This document shows positions 1 through 8,525 of a stretch of DNA of 64,000 bases, piece after piece; position 1 is the first letter of the stretch; each line of letters opens with the position of its first letter. The stretch lies in assembly GCF_000177375.1 (NCBI RefSeq), contig NZ_ADFR01000002.1, forward strand, positions 124,001 to 188,000, read 5' to 3'. The notes beneath the pieces were generated by a model. That model did not search any database. It was not told the origin of the DNA and was given only the letters and a program-made list of their open reading frames with translations. This DNA is from Bulleidia extructa W1219. GTDB lineage: Bacteria; Bacillota_I; Bacilli_A; Erysipelotrichales; Erysipelotrichaceae. Position numbers and translations under genes: made by a program.

Positions 1-448
1 CATCATCCAATCCCAAATATACTTTTTTACCTTTGGTAAAAATTGTACCGACAACGGTATCTTTTGCCCTCTCTTTAATAGCAATGACTTTTGCAAAAGG
101 TAAAATCTTCAGAGCTTGAATCAAAACAAGATCTCCATTCATGGCCGTAGCCAAATCAGGAGCTTCAATTCGATATGAATCCTTGTCCTCTATATCCACA
201 AAACCAACGCCCATTCGATTAACAGACAACCGTCCTTCTATCACTTTTGCTTGACTTTGTGTTAAAAATTCATTACGAGCATTGCGGAAAATAAAATATT
301 CTTGTTCCATTTTCTCTAAAACATGATTCAACCGAATAAAATCCGCTGAAGAGGTCATCCCAAAAGATTCCAAGAGATGAGAAATCGTATGTTTATACCT
401 TGGTTCTGTTTGTAAATAACGTAAGATTCTTTTTTCTAATTCTTCCAT
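1..448 (-). CDS. rnr: Ribonuclease R, N-terminal part (runs off the window)
   Basis: The reading frame starts at the ATG at 448 and stays open to the left edge, giving 149 residues with no stop. It begins MEELEKRILRYLQTEPRYKH and continues with a winged-helix-like segment and a cold-shock-like segment (RMGVGFVDIEDKDSYRIEAPDLATAMNGD), the usual N-terminus of RNase R, a 3'-5' exoribonuclease that degrades structured RNA. The catalytic RNB and S1 domains lie outside the window. A GGAG ribosome site sits 7 bases before the ATG. The position directly after secG is the standard Firmicutes order secG-rnr-smpB, so smpB is expected next, beyond the edge. Confidence 0.9.
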   Translation of the reverse strand, partial: MEELEKRILRYLQTEPRYKHTISHLLESFGMTSSADFIRLNHVLEKMEQEYFIFRNARNEFLTQSQAKVIEGRLSVNRMGVGFVDIEDKDSYRIEAPDLATAMNGDLVLIQALKILPFAKVIAIKERAKDTVVGTIFTKGKKVYLGLDD

Positions 449-463
449 AAAACAACTCCATCA

Positions 464-490
464 TACAAAAAACCGGTAGGATTACCGGCT
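464..490 (-). terminator. Hairpin terminator or attenuator between secG and rnr
   Basis: On the minus strand a 6-bp stem (CCGGTA/TACCGG at 473-478 and 483-488, 4-base loop) is followed by a run of T. It lies right after the secG stop and 16 bases before the rnr start. The short stem suggests partial termination, lowering rnr expression relative to secG. Confidence 0.65.
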
Positions 491-491
491 T

Positions 492-725
492 TTATTTAAC
501 AACACGAATTGCAACAACTAGGATAAAGAAGATAACACCGAGAACCAACGTCATATTAGAAATCACTTTCTCAGATCCTCTTTCCTTTTGATTCGCAAAT
601 AAGTTCAGTCCACCGTTTCCTGTAAACGCTCCAGAAATACCATCAGACTTACCACCTTGTAACAACGTTAAGACGATGATCAAAGCGGACACAATCATTA
701 AAATTGGATTTAATACATTTGCCAT
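492..725 (-). CDS. secG: Preprotein translocase subunit SecG
   Basis: 77 residues, the usual size for SecG. There are two membrane segments, near residues 4-23 (PILMIVSALIIVLTLLQGG) and 55-75 (MTLVLGVIFFILVVAIRVV), joined by a Gly/Ser/Asn-rich loop with the typical SGAFTGNGG-like sequence. SecG sits beside SecY and SecE in the membrane and helps protein export. A GGTGG ribosome site precedes the ATG, and a near-consensus promoter lies just upstream at 750-778. Its place before rnr is conserved in Firmicutes. Confidence 0.93.
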   Translation of the reverse strand: MANVLNPILMIVSALIIVLTLLQGGKSDGISGAFTGNGGLNLFANQKERGSEKVISNMTLVLGVIFFILVVAIRVVK

Positions 726-749
726 TTATACCACCTTTTTATCATAAGC

Positions 750-778
750 ATTATAGCATCTACTTTCTATTTCAACAA
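750..778 (-). promoter_or_regulatory. Sigma-A-type promoter for secG-rnr
   Basis: On the minus strand: -35 TTGTTG (773-778), a 17-base spacer, and -10 TATAAT (750-755) preceded by TGC, so an extended -10. It lies between the lipoprotein gene stop (781) and the secG start (725), letting secG-rnr be transcribed apart from the glycolytic genes. Confidence 0.8.
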
Positions 779-780
779 CT

Positions 781-1416
781 CTAGCCCGCTTTACAACCGG
801 ACTTATCACTATTACAACCACCCACTTGATTTTTTTCTTGAGCTCGCTTATTTTGTTTCACCAATTGAGCTAAACGTTCTTTCAGAGAAGCTCTCTTTTC
901 CGATGTCCAATAATCTTTGGTTTCCATACCACTCACTTCACTGGTTTCATTATCAAAACCAACAATTTTACCCTGCTCCACAAATAAGACCAAAGGCACA
1001 TAAATCACTTGTTTGCCATCGTTATCGTACTTCACAATTTTCTTACCTGTTGTGTTATTTTTTTCCAAAATAGTCGCTACTTGGTCATAGAAAGTGCGAT
1101 CAGATTTCTTTTGTTCATAAATATTAAAGTACTTCGTTTTTAAAGAAGCCATTTTTAAAACTTCATTTAAATCGGGATAATAGGCTTGACACCATTTACA
1201 TTCCGGAAATCCTAGTGTTAAAACACCAGTTCCATGCTTTAAAAAGTTCAAAACATCTTCTTTTTTCATCTGTTCAAACTGATGATCTTTCGGTAAACCC
1301 GTATAAGAAGTCGCTAAATTTACTTCTTCTTTTTTTTCTGTTGATTTAGTCACCGGTTTTCCACAACCCATCAATAAAACACCGATCAAAGAAAAACATA
1401 GCCATTTTTTACACAT
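781..1416 (-). CDS. Thioredoxin-fold lipoprotein (bacteriocin-transport-accessory-like)
   Basis: 211 residues. The N-terminus MCKKWLCFSLIGVLLMGCGKP is a lipoprotein signal with lipobox LMGC, so lipidation at Cys18 is predicted. The body has a thioredoxin-like fold with a CKWC redox motif in GFPECKWCQAYYPDL, resembling the PedC/BrcD bacteriocin-accessory branch. The C-terminal tail carries two further cysteines (GGCNSDKSGCKAG), which is unusual. It probably acts as an extracytoplasmic thiol oxidase or reductase; no bacteriocin genes are nearby, so the substrate is unknown. The ribosome site is AAGGGG, 9 bases before the ATG. It lies downstream of eno and has its own promoter. Confidence 0.78.
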   Translation of the reverse strand: MCKKWLCFSLIGVLLMGCGKPVTKSTEKKEEVNLATSYTGLPKDHQFEQMKKEDVLNFLKHGTGVLTLGFPECKWCQAYYPDLNEVLKMASLKTKYFNIYEQKKSDRTFYDQVATILEKNNTTGKKIVKYDNDGKQVIYVPLVLFVEQGKIVGFDNETSEVSGMETKDYWTSEKRASLKERLAQLVKQNKRAQEKNQVGGCNSDKSGCKAG

Positions 1417-1444
1417 AGCACTTAGCCCCTTCTAATTTGGTTCG

Positions 1445-1453
1445 AATATACCA
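1445..1453 (-). promoter_or_regulatory. Extended -10 promoter for the thioredoxin-like lipoprotein
   Basis: Minus strand TGGTATATT (TG, one base, then TATATT), about 30 bases before the lipoprotein ATG. No convincing -35 was seen at 16-18 bases, which is tolerated for extended -10 promoters. Confidence 0.5.
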
Positions 1454-1476
1454 CACTTTCCTTTTTAAGTCTAACT

Positions 1477-1507
1477 AAAAAGAAGATCTCCTAAAAGAAA
1501 CCTTCTT
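1477..1507 (-). terminator. Probable terminator after eno
   Basis: On the minus strand AAGAAG (near 1502-1507) can pair with CTTCTT (near 1480-1485), followed by TTTTT. It lies just after the eno stop at 1519. The stem is AT-rich with a loop of about 16 bases, so it is only moderately convincing. Confidence 0.5.
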
Positions 1508-1518
1508 ACTGAATCTCC

Positions 1519-2880
<1,362 letters not shown>

Positions 2881-2894
2881 CTATTCCTAATGTA

Positions 2895-3647
2895 TTACTT
2901 TGTTGCCATGATCAATTCTTTAAAAGAGTCTTCCTTAAGAGAAGCACCGCCAATTAAAGCACCATCAATATCTTCACAAGCCATGTATTCCTTGATGTTG
3001 GTTGGTTTCACCGATCCACCATACTGAATACGAACTGCTTGAGCCGTTGGTTCATCGTACAAACCACACACCGTTTCACGAACCAATTGACAACAAGCTT
3101 CAGCTGTATTTGAATCAGCTGATTTGCCGGTTCCGATTGCCCAAATTGGCTCATAAGCAATAACCATTCTAGAAACTTCTTCTGCCGTTAAGCCAGACAA
3201 AGAACCAGACAATTGAGACTTGATTACTTCTTGAGTCTTCCCGGTATCATATTCCGCTTCCGTTTCACCAATACATAGAATTGGTGTAATTCCATCTTGG
3301 AATAAGCGCTTTGCTTTAGCAGCACAAGCTTCATTGGTTTCATTAAAGTATGTTCTTCTTTCTGAATGACCGATAATGCAATAGGTCACACCCACCGCTT
3401 TCAACATCGGAACAGATACCTCGCCCGTATAAGCACCATTGTCTTTTTCATGACAATTTTCAGCCGCAATCAACAGATGCTTAGCATGACGAACAGCCAC
3501 ATCCAAATCAATAAACGGTGCACCAATACCATAATCTGCTTTTTCATCTCCGGTCAAAACAGCTTCAATTTCTTTCACAAAAGCTTCCGTTTCAACCGGC
3601 GTCTTATTCATTTTCCAATTTCCAACAATAATCGGTTTTCTATTCAT
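2895..3647 (-). CDS. tpiA: Triosephosphate isomerase
   Basis: 250 residues from the chosen ATG at 3647, which gives the family N-terminus MNRKPIIVGNWKMNK; a longer open frame to 3719 lies wholly inside pgk. It interconverts dihydroxyacetone phosphate and glyceraldehyde 3-phosphate. Signatures are the catalytic Lys in GNWKMNK, the catalytic His in CIIGHSERR, the catalytic Glu in VIAYEPIWAIGTGKSA with its flexible loop, and the phosphate-binding IQYGGSVKP and DGALIGGASL. Only one base separates it from the pgk stop, and no strong ribosome site is visible, so translation is probably coupled to pgk. Confidence 0.96.
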   Translation of the reverse strand: MNRKPIIVGNWKMNKTPVETEAFVKEIEAVLTGDEKADYGIGAPFIDLDVAVRHAKHLLIAAENCHEKDNGAYTGEVSVPMLKAVGVTYCIIGHSERRTYFNETNEACAAKAKRLFQDGITPILCIGETEAEYDTGKTQEVIKSQLSGSLSGLTAEEVSRMVIAYEPIWAIGTGKSADSNTAEACCQLVRETVCGLYDEPTAQAVRIQYGGSVKPTNIKEYMACEDIDGALIGGASLKEDSFKELIMATK

Positions 3648-3648
3648 T

Positions 3649-4827
3649 TTATTTTTCAGGAATAATCGCAATTCCCGGCAACTCCTTTCCTTCCATGTAT
3701 TCAAGAGAAGCTCCACCACCGGTAGAAATGTGGCTAAACTTTTCAGCGTAACCTAAATTTTTCGCAGCAGAAGCAGAGTCACCACCACCAATAATCGTTG
3801 TGGCGTTTTCCAAACCGGCTAATTCTTCACAAATGGCGATTGTTCCTTTAGCGAAACGTTCATCTTCAAACACACCCATAGGACCATTCCAGAACACAGT
3901 TTTAGCCCCTTCTAATTCCTTTTTAAACAGTTCCACTGTCTTAGGTCCAATATCTAAACCCATGAAATCACTAGGGATATGACCGGCTTCCACCGTTTTG
4001 ATTTCCGTTGGATTTGAGAAATCATTCGCAATGACCGTATCTACCGGTAAGAACAACTTCCCCTCTCCCTTTGCCATAAATTCCTTGGCTAAATCCATTT
4101 TATCTTCTTCTAATAAAGAAGTACCGATTTCACCACCTTTGGCTTTAGCGAATGTATAGGACATACCGCCACCAATCAGAACCTTATCTGCAATCTTCAA
4201 TAAATTTTCAATGACACCTATTTTATCCGATACTTTAGCACCACCTAAAATAGCCACGAACGGACGTTGAGGATCATTCACCGCCTTACCCAATACACTC
4301 ACTTCTTTTTCCACTAAGAAACCCAATGCACTAGGTAAATGACTGGCAATACCCACTGTCGAAGCATGAGCTCTATGCACCGAACCAAATGCATCTTCCA
4401 CAAACAAATCGCCTAAAGAAGCCCAATAAGCTCCCAGTTCTTCATCATTCTTGGATTCACCCTTTTCATAACGGGTATTTTGCATTAAGACAATTGAACC
4501 ATTTGCTTGATTCTTTACTGCCTCTTCCAATTCAGTACCGCGAGTCGCATTCACAAATGTGACAGGAGCACTTTGAAGCTTTGCCAGACAATCCGCTACG
4601 ATAGACATATCATTCTTAGCTTTGTCTTCTTCTGTCTTCACTTTACCAAGGTGGCTGAGTAGTAATACCTTTGCTCCCTGCTCTGTTAAATAATTGATGG
4701 TAGGTAATGCTGCACGCACACGATTATCATCCGTAATAACTCCATCCTTATGAGGTACATTAAAATCCACACGCACAATGACGTGCTTGCCTGTTACCTC
4801 TAAATCTTTAACCGTAACCTTCGCCAT
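3649..4827 (-). CDS. pgk: Phosphoglycerate kinase
   Basis: 392 residues, the normal length. It makes ATP from 1,3-bisphosphoglycerate. Signatures include [71 protein letters not shown] and the C-terminal [15 protein letters not shown] and [10 protein letters not shown] nucleotide and hinge motifs. The ribosome site is AAAGGAGG. It is first in its transcription unit and has an extended -10 promoter upstream. Many relatives have gapA directly upstream; here it is absent and replaced by an accessory patch. Confidence 0.97.
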   Translation of the reverse strand: MAKVTVKDLEVTGKHVIVRVDFNVPHKDGVITDDNRVRAALPTINYLTEQGAKVLLLSHLGKVKTEEDKAKNDMSIVADCLAKLQSAPVTFVNATRGTELEEAVKNQANGSIVLMQNTRYEKGESKNDEELGAYWASLGDLFVEDAFGSVHRAHASTVGIASHLPSALGFLVEKEVSVLGKAVNDPQRPFVAILGGAKVSDKIGVIENLLKIADKVLIGGGMSYTFAKAKGGEIGTSLLEEDKMDLAKEFMAKGEGKLFLPVDTVIANDFSNPTEIKTVEAGHIPSDFMGLDIGPKTVELFKKELEGAKTVFWNGPMGVFEDERFAKGTIAICEELAGLENATTIIGGGDSASAAKNLGYAEKFSHISTGGGASLEYMEGKELPGIAIIPEK

Positions 4828-4850
4828 GGTTATCCTCCTTTTACTTGTTT

Positions 4851-4859
4851 ATTATATCA
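4851..4859 (-). promoter_or_regulatory. Extended -10 promoter for pgk-tpiA-eno
   Basis: Minus strand TGATATAAT, a perfect TATAAT with the TG extension, 24 bases before the pgk ATG. No good -35 was seen at the standard distance. Confidence 0.65.
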
Positions 4860-4938
4860 CTAAGTTTTCAGGGCTTTCTATCCTTTTCATAGACTTTCTA
4901 AATGAAGGAGCCATTTTCCTTTTCTATCTCAACAATTT

Positions 4939-4977
4939 AAAAGGACAACCGATCGAAATAAGAAGAATCAGTTGTCC
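4939..4977 (-). terminator. Terminator of the frameshifted mini-lipoprotein gene
   Basis: On the minus strand an 11-bp stem (4967-4977 with 4943-4953, one G-U wobble) and a 13-base loop are followed by TTTT. It lies 27 bases after the small gene's stop and before the pgk promoter, so it also insulates pgk. Confidence 0.8.
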
Positions 4978-5003
4978 ATGGTGCCCCTAATTATCGCATT
5001 ATT

Positions 5004-5157
5004 TTATTTATTTTCTTCCTCTAATATATCAATAATCACTGTGTAATAATGTTTAATCACCTTGAAATGTGACTTCAGTTGTTCTATTTTTTCTCTATTT
5101 TTTGGAGCATCCGGTAAGTAACAACATCAATACAATACAGATCTTTTCTTTTCTCAT
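5004..5157 (-). pseudogene. Small lipoprotein gene with a one-base frameshift at an A6 run
   Basis: From the ATG at 5157, with an AGGAGA site 7 bases upstream, the frame reads MRKEKICIVLMLLLTGCSKK and stops. The start is a clear lipoprotein signal with lipobox LTGC. The stop follows a run of six A (5098-5103 on this strand). With five A the frame continues as NREKIEQLKSHFKVIKHYYT and on through VIIDILEEENK to a stop at 5004, giving about 50 residues. A good terminator follows. It may be a true pseudogene, a sequencing error, or a gene read through by slippage on the A run. Function is unknown. Confidence 0.6.
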
Positions 5158-5312
5158 ATGTTTCTCTCCTATCTACATACCATCTAAACAACATCCTATT
5201 TTATAGTCTTATTTTATTATGCTTTTTTTGGTATGATTATTATGTTGTGAATATACAACTAAATTGGAATTTAAATAATAAATGAGAAACGATAAGTGAA
5301 AAAGGAGAGATT

Positions 5313-5840
5313 ATGGAAGCAGATTTTTTACAAGATAAACCAGAACTGATTTTGGCATATCCCCATAAGTCTAAATTTAATAGGATAGGCTATTTGTTTA
5401 TAATATCTTCGTTTTTTATTGTTATATCGATACTGAATCATCTTAAAAGATATAGAACTGATTTTTCAGACAAAATGATTATTGTAATAGTGCTGATTTA
5501 CTTTCCGATCCTCGTTTGTTTTATGGGATATTATCTCTTCATAAATGGAGTGAAATTAGAAATTTATGAAAACAATGTTATTAAATATTATACTTATGGA
5601 AGAAGAGGATATAGTGTCTTACATTTTAAATTTAAACTCGAAGATATAGAACAAATAAAAATTCAAAAACGTCCGTTTAATTGTTTAAAACTGACCATAA
5701 AAATCAGGAATCCTATTTTTTATGGTTTGCATGAGAAGAAACTAAATAAGCTAATGAATGTAAATATCATCACAGATAGAAAAAATTGGAAATTTTTATG
5801 TGACAGATGGGATAATTCCAAAGAAAACAAAGAAGAATAA
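5313..5840 (+). CDS. Hypothetical membrane protein, two membrane segments
   Basis: 175 residues. Two hydrophobic helices lie near residues 24-43 (GYLFIISSFFIVISILNHL) and 56-82 (MIIVIVLIYFPILVCFMGYYLFI). A basic beta-rich C-terminal half follows (LEIYENNVIKYYTYGRRGY and FKFKLEDIEQIKIQKRPF), which looks like a membrane-linked PH-like domain, though I cannot confirm this. The ribosome site is AAGGAGAG. It is one of few plus-strand genes here and its base composition is lower in GC than its neighbours, consistent with acquired DNA. A repair-protein fragment follows in the same frame directly after its stop. Confidence 0.6.
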   Translation: MEADFLQDKPELILAYPHKSKFNRIGYLFIISSFFIVISILNHLKRYRTDFSDKMIIVIVLIYFPILVCFMGYYLFINGVKLEIYENNVIKYYTYGRRGYSVLHFKFKLEDIEQIKIQKRPFNCLKLTIKIRNPIFYGLHEKKLNKLMNVNIITDRKNWKFLCDRWDNSKENKEE

Positions 5841-5852
5841 TTAATTAGACAA

Positions 5853-5993
5853 ATGGCTGTATTAAACGAAGATAAGAGTAAATGTGTTAGGAAATCAGTA
5901 GGAAATGCTTTAAGGGATATTAGTAAAAAATTTTCAGAGTTAATTAAATCTGAACTCAAAAACCGGAAGTTAGAAAACAAAGAAATAAATTAA
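5853..5993 (+). pseudogene. C-terminal fragment of an AlkD-like DNA alkylation repair protein
   Basis: 46 residues from an ATG at 5853. The core, KSKCVRKSVGNALRDISKKF, followed by SELIKSEL matches the recurring HEAT-repeat helix pair of AlkD-family DNA glycosylases (typically FVRKSVGNALRDISKK). A full protein has more than 200 residues, so this is a short C-terminal relic. It is in frame with, and 12 bases after, the stop of the hypothetical membrane protein, so a junction or deletion probably joined unrelated genes. The family call rests on recognising this motif. Confidence 0.55.
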
Positions 5994-6052
5994 GTGTATA
6001 AATTAGAATTTATTTTATGTTAGCTATTTTAAATCCTTTTACTCTTAATTAT

Positions 6053-6084
6053 AAAAAAGTGGTTTCTTTTAGAACCACTTTTTT
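6053..6084. terminator. Bidirectional terminator between convergent units
   Basis: Stem GTGGTT/AACCAC (6059-6064 and 6073-6078) with an 8-base loop, flanked by six A on the left and six T on the right. It can end both the plus-strand relic and the minus-strand ung transcript. Confidence 0.85.
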
Positions 6085-6736
6085 ACCATTGAATCGGATC
6101 ATAACCCCATTTTTGTAATTGCTCATTGACCTTTCGAAAAACACCAGATCCAAAGAAACCTCGATATGCTGATAAAGGAGACGGGTGAACCGACTTCAAC
6201 ACCAAATGCTTTTGCGGATCAATCCACTTTTCTTTAGCTTGGGCTTGTCTACCCCAAAGTACAAAAACCACATGGTCTTTTTCCGCATTGATTTTCTGTA
6301 AAACCGTATCTGTGAACATTTCCCAACCTTGACCTTGATGACTCAATGGTCGTCCCTCTCGAACCGTTAAAATCGTATTTAGAAGAAAAACCCCCTGTTT
6401 AGACCAATCTTGCAAATTTCCCTTGTTCCTTTGATAACCATATTCACTTTCAATTTCTTGGAAAATATTTTTTAAACTGGCTGGTAATTCCCTTCCTTCC
6501 TTCACGGAAAAGGCTAACCCGTGCGCCATCCCTCTGGTTGGATAAGGATCTTGTCCTAAAATCACTACTTTAATATCTTCAAACGGACATAAATCAAACG
6601 CACAAAAGATTTCATTTATCGGTGGAAAGACCACTTGACGACTATATTCCCTCGCCACAAATTCATGTAAGTGCTGATACTCGGGATTTCCCAATTCTCT
6701 AGCCACATACCCATTCCAAGCTTTTGTCTTAGCCAT
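6083..6736 (-). CDS. ung: Uracil-DNA glycosylase
   Basis: 217 residues from the ATG at 6736; a TTG start four codons upstream is less likely. It removes uracil from DNA to start base excision repair. The water-activating motif GQDPYP places the catalytic Asp at residue 63, and HPSPLSAYRGF places the catalytic His at 184. The FLLNTILTVREG and VFVLWGRQAQ blocks are also typical of family 1. The ATG overlaps the stop of the DUF885 gene by 8 bases, implying translational coupling, and the stop abuts a strong terminator. Confidence 0.95.
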   Translation of the reverse strand: MAKTKAWNGYVARELGNPEYQHLHEFVAREYSRQVVFPPINEIFCAFDLCPFEDIKVVILGQDPYPTRGMAHGLAFSVKEGRELPASLKNIFQEIESEYGYQRNKGNLQDWSKQGVFLLNTILTVREGRPLSHQGQGWEMFTDTVLQKINAEKDHVVFVLWGRQAQAKEKWIDPQKHLVLKSVHPSPLSAYRGFFGSGVFRKVNEQLQKWGYDPIQW

Positions 6737-8525
6737 GTTGAACCACAATTTTTTGGAAACTCATTGCCAAATTCATCACCAAAACCTTAAAAGAAAATTC
6801 CGTCTGCACTCCTTTTTTCTTTAAGAAGGCATCTACATCTTTTTGTACCATCCAAAAAGGACGATCCCCATTGGTTAAGAAAACTTCATTTAACTCTTTA
6901 AGTACCTTTGAACCAAGCTTTTCAACAACCTGATACTTCATTGTTAGAAATTGAGTCAAACCAACGCCATATGGTATATAAATAGCCGGATCCTTGATCA
7001 CAGCTTCATACAATTCTTTTGCTGCATTGCCATCCAGTCCTTTGCTGTTGACATAATTGATCACATCCTCTCGCTTCCAACCAAGTCCATTCACACCAAT
7101 ATCAATAGCAGCCGGTAGCATGTAATTAATATTAGTTAAAGTACGATTATATTCCACTGCCTTTTTCTTTAAACCGGAAAACTGCCACATAACATCTTCC
7201 ACATACATAGCCCATCCTTCACTATATCCAATATGACCCACTACCGAGCGAATCGGGTGTGGTTTCGTGTTTAAAAACCATGTCATTTGGTATAAATGAC
7301 CAGGGTACCCCTCGTGAGCTAACGTGGAATACATTTCATTGGTATCTTTAACAGCCGAACGGTTAATCCGGATGACATTATTTCGAATATCATCAATTGT
7401 CGGATTCAAATAATAAGCGACCACTCCATCATTGGCAACAGACGGATCTAAATAACTAACTGTATATTGCACCTTAGCAGGGCTAGGGAACAACTTCTTC
7501 AAATTTTTCTTATGCTCTTCCAAAATTTGAACCGGATCTTTCCGAGGAATTCTTTCCCCCAATTCTTTTTCTTTGGACGTCATAGATACAGTCATTAAGG
7601 CTCGAATCTCTTTATCCAAAGCTTTATCGACTAAATCAAAGATTTCTTTCGGTGTTCCCTTTGTGTTGGATTTGGCTTGCAATAGATTTTTATAATAATC
7701 CAAGCCCCCTTTCATATCGTAAAGCGACCTCCCTTTGCGACTGCCTCGAAAAGACTCCAGTTCTTTCTTGGCTTTTTCATAAGAAGGGATAAAGTGTTTC
7801 AAAACAAGATCCCGATTTTTCTTTTTGTATTCTTCTTTTTTGGTATCGGAAATTCCCTTAACAGCATCTATTTTCTGATTAAACGTTTTAATCAAAGCAC
7901 TATTTTCCTTTTTTCTAATAAATTTATCAATTTGTGCTTCCGTTTCATCTAAAGCCTTATCACTCATAAAGAAGCCTCGATTGGCTTGATCTTTCGTTAC
8001 CTTTAAAGCTCCATCAATATAAGATGGAACCGACGTTAAAACCTTCAGATAATTTTGAATGTCCGTTTCATTTTCAATCTTAAATTCTGTGAAATTCGTA
8101 GTTAAATTTGTGATCAACCCTGATTGAGGCAAGAAATAAAATTGAAAATTATAAAAATTTTGTTGACTATCTCTTTCCAAATGATCCTTCAAAATATCAT
8201 AATCCACTTTTTCTCGTGCACTTAATTTATCTCGATCGAATTGTTTCAATTCATTCAAAGTTTTCCTATTTTCAGCAAGTCCTTTTTCATATTCCTCTTT
8301 GCTAGGCGCTTTTCCTAAAGAAATTTCTTTGGCTTTGATGCCATATTTTGACGGATTTTTCAAAGAGAAATGAAGATTCATGAAATCATCTTCCATGCTG
8401 TTTTTGAACTGTTGCATCGCCCACTCACTAAAACTAGGTTCTGCCTTTATCGGTGTCAAAAGAGCTAAAGCCATCCAAATTGAACAAATAGATAAAGTTA
8501 GTTTACGCCATATCAATCGCATCAT
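6729..8525 (-). CDS. DUF885 family exported protein (putative metallohydrolase)
   Basis: 598 residues. The N-terminus MMRLIWRKLTLSICSIWMAL continues hydrophobically to a likely signal cleavage near PIKA/EP, so it is probably secreted or anchored. The body matches the DUF885 family: a long helical region, then AHEGYPGHLYQ, which has the HEGYPGH zinc-site signature, and GYSEGWAMYVED downstream. These features suggest a zinc-dependent peptidase-like enzyme whose substrate is unknown. The start overlaps the phosphohexomutase stop in an ATGA arrangement, and its own stop overlaps ung, so the three genes are co-transcribed. Confidence 0.85.
   Translation of the reverse strand: MMRLIWRKLTLSICSIWMALALLTPIKAEPSFSEWAMQQFKNSMEDDFMNLHFSLKNPSKYGIKAKEISLGKAPSKEEYEKGLAENRKTLNELKQFDRDKLSAREKVDYDILKDHLERDSQQNFYNFQFYFLPQSGLITNLTTNFTEFKIENETDIQNYLKVLTSVPSYIDGALKVTKDQANRGFFMSDKALDETEAQIDKFIRKKENSALIKTFNQKIDAVKGISDTKKEEYKKKNRDLVLKHFIPSYEKAKKELESFRGSRKGRSLYDMKGGLDYYKNLLQAKSNTKGTPKEIFDLVDKALDKEIRALMTVSMTSKEKELGERIPRKDPVQILEEHKKNLKKLFPSPAKVQYTVSYLDPSVANDGVVAYYLNPTIDDIRNNVIRINRSAVKDTNEMYSTLAHEGYPGHLYQMTWFLNTKPHPIRSVVGHIGYSEGWAMYVEDVMWQFSGLKKKAVEYNRTLTNINYMLPAAIDIGVNGLGWKREDVINYVNSKGLDGNAAKELYEAVIKDPAIYIPYGVGLTQFLTMKYQVVEKLGSKVLKELNEVFLTNGDRPFWMVQKDVDAFLKKKGVQTEFSFKVLVMNLAMSFQKIVVQHG

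Noticed and set aside
3366-3665. Open frame on the plus strand opposite tpiA
   Set aside because: It lies wholly inside tpiA on the other strand; the protein has no recognisable features and no ribosome site.
2895-3719. Longer tpiA start at 3719
   Set aside because: The extra 24 codons lie inside pgk and do not match the family; MNRKPIIVGNWKMNK at 3647 is the standard start.
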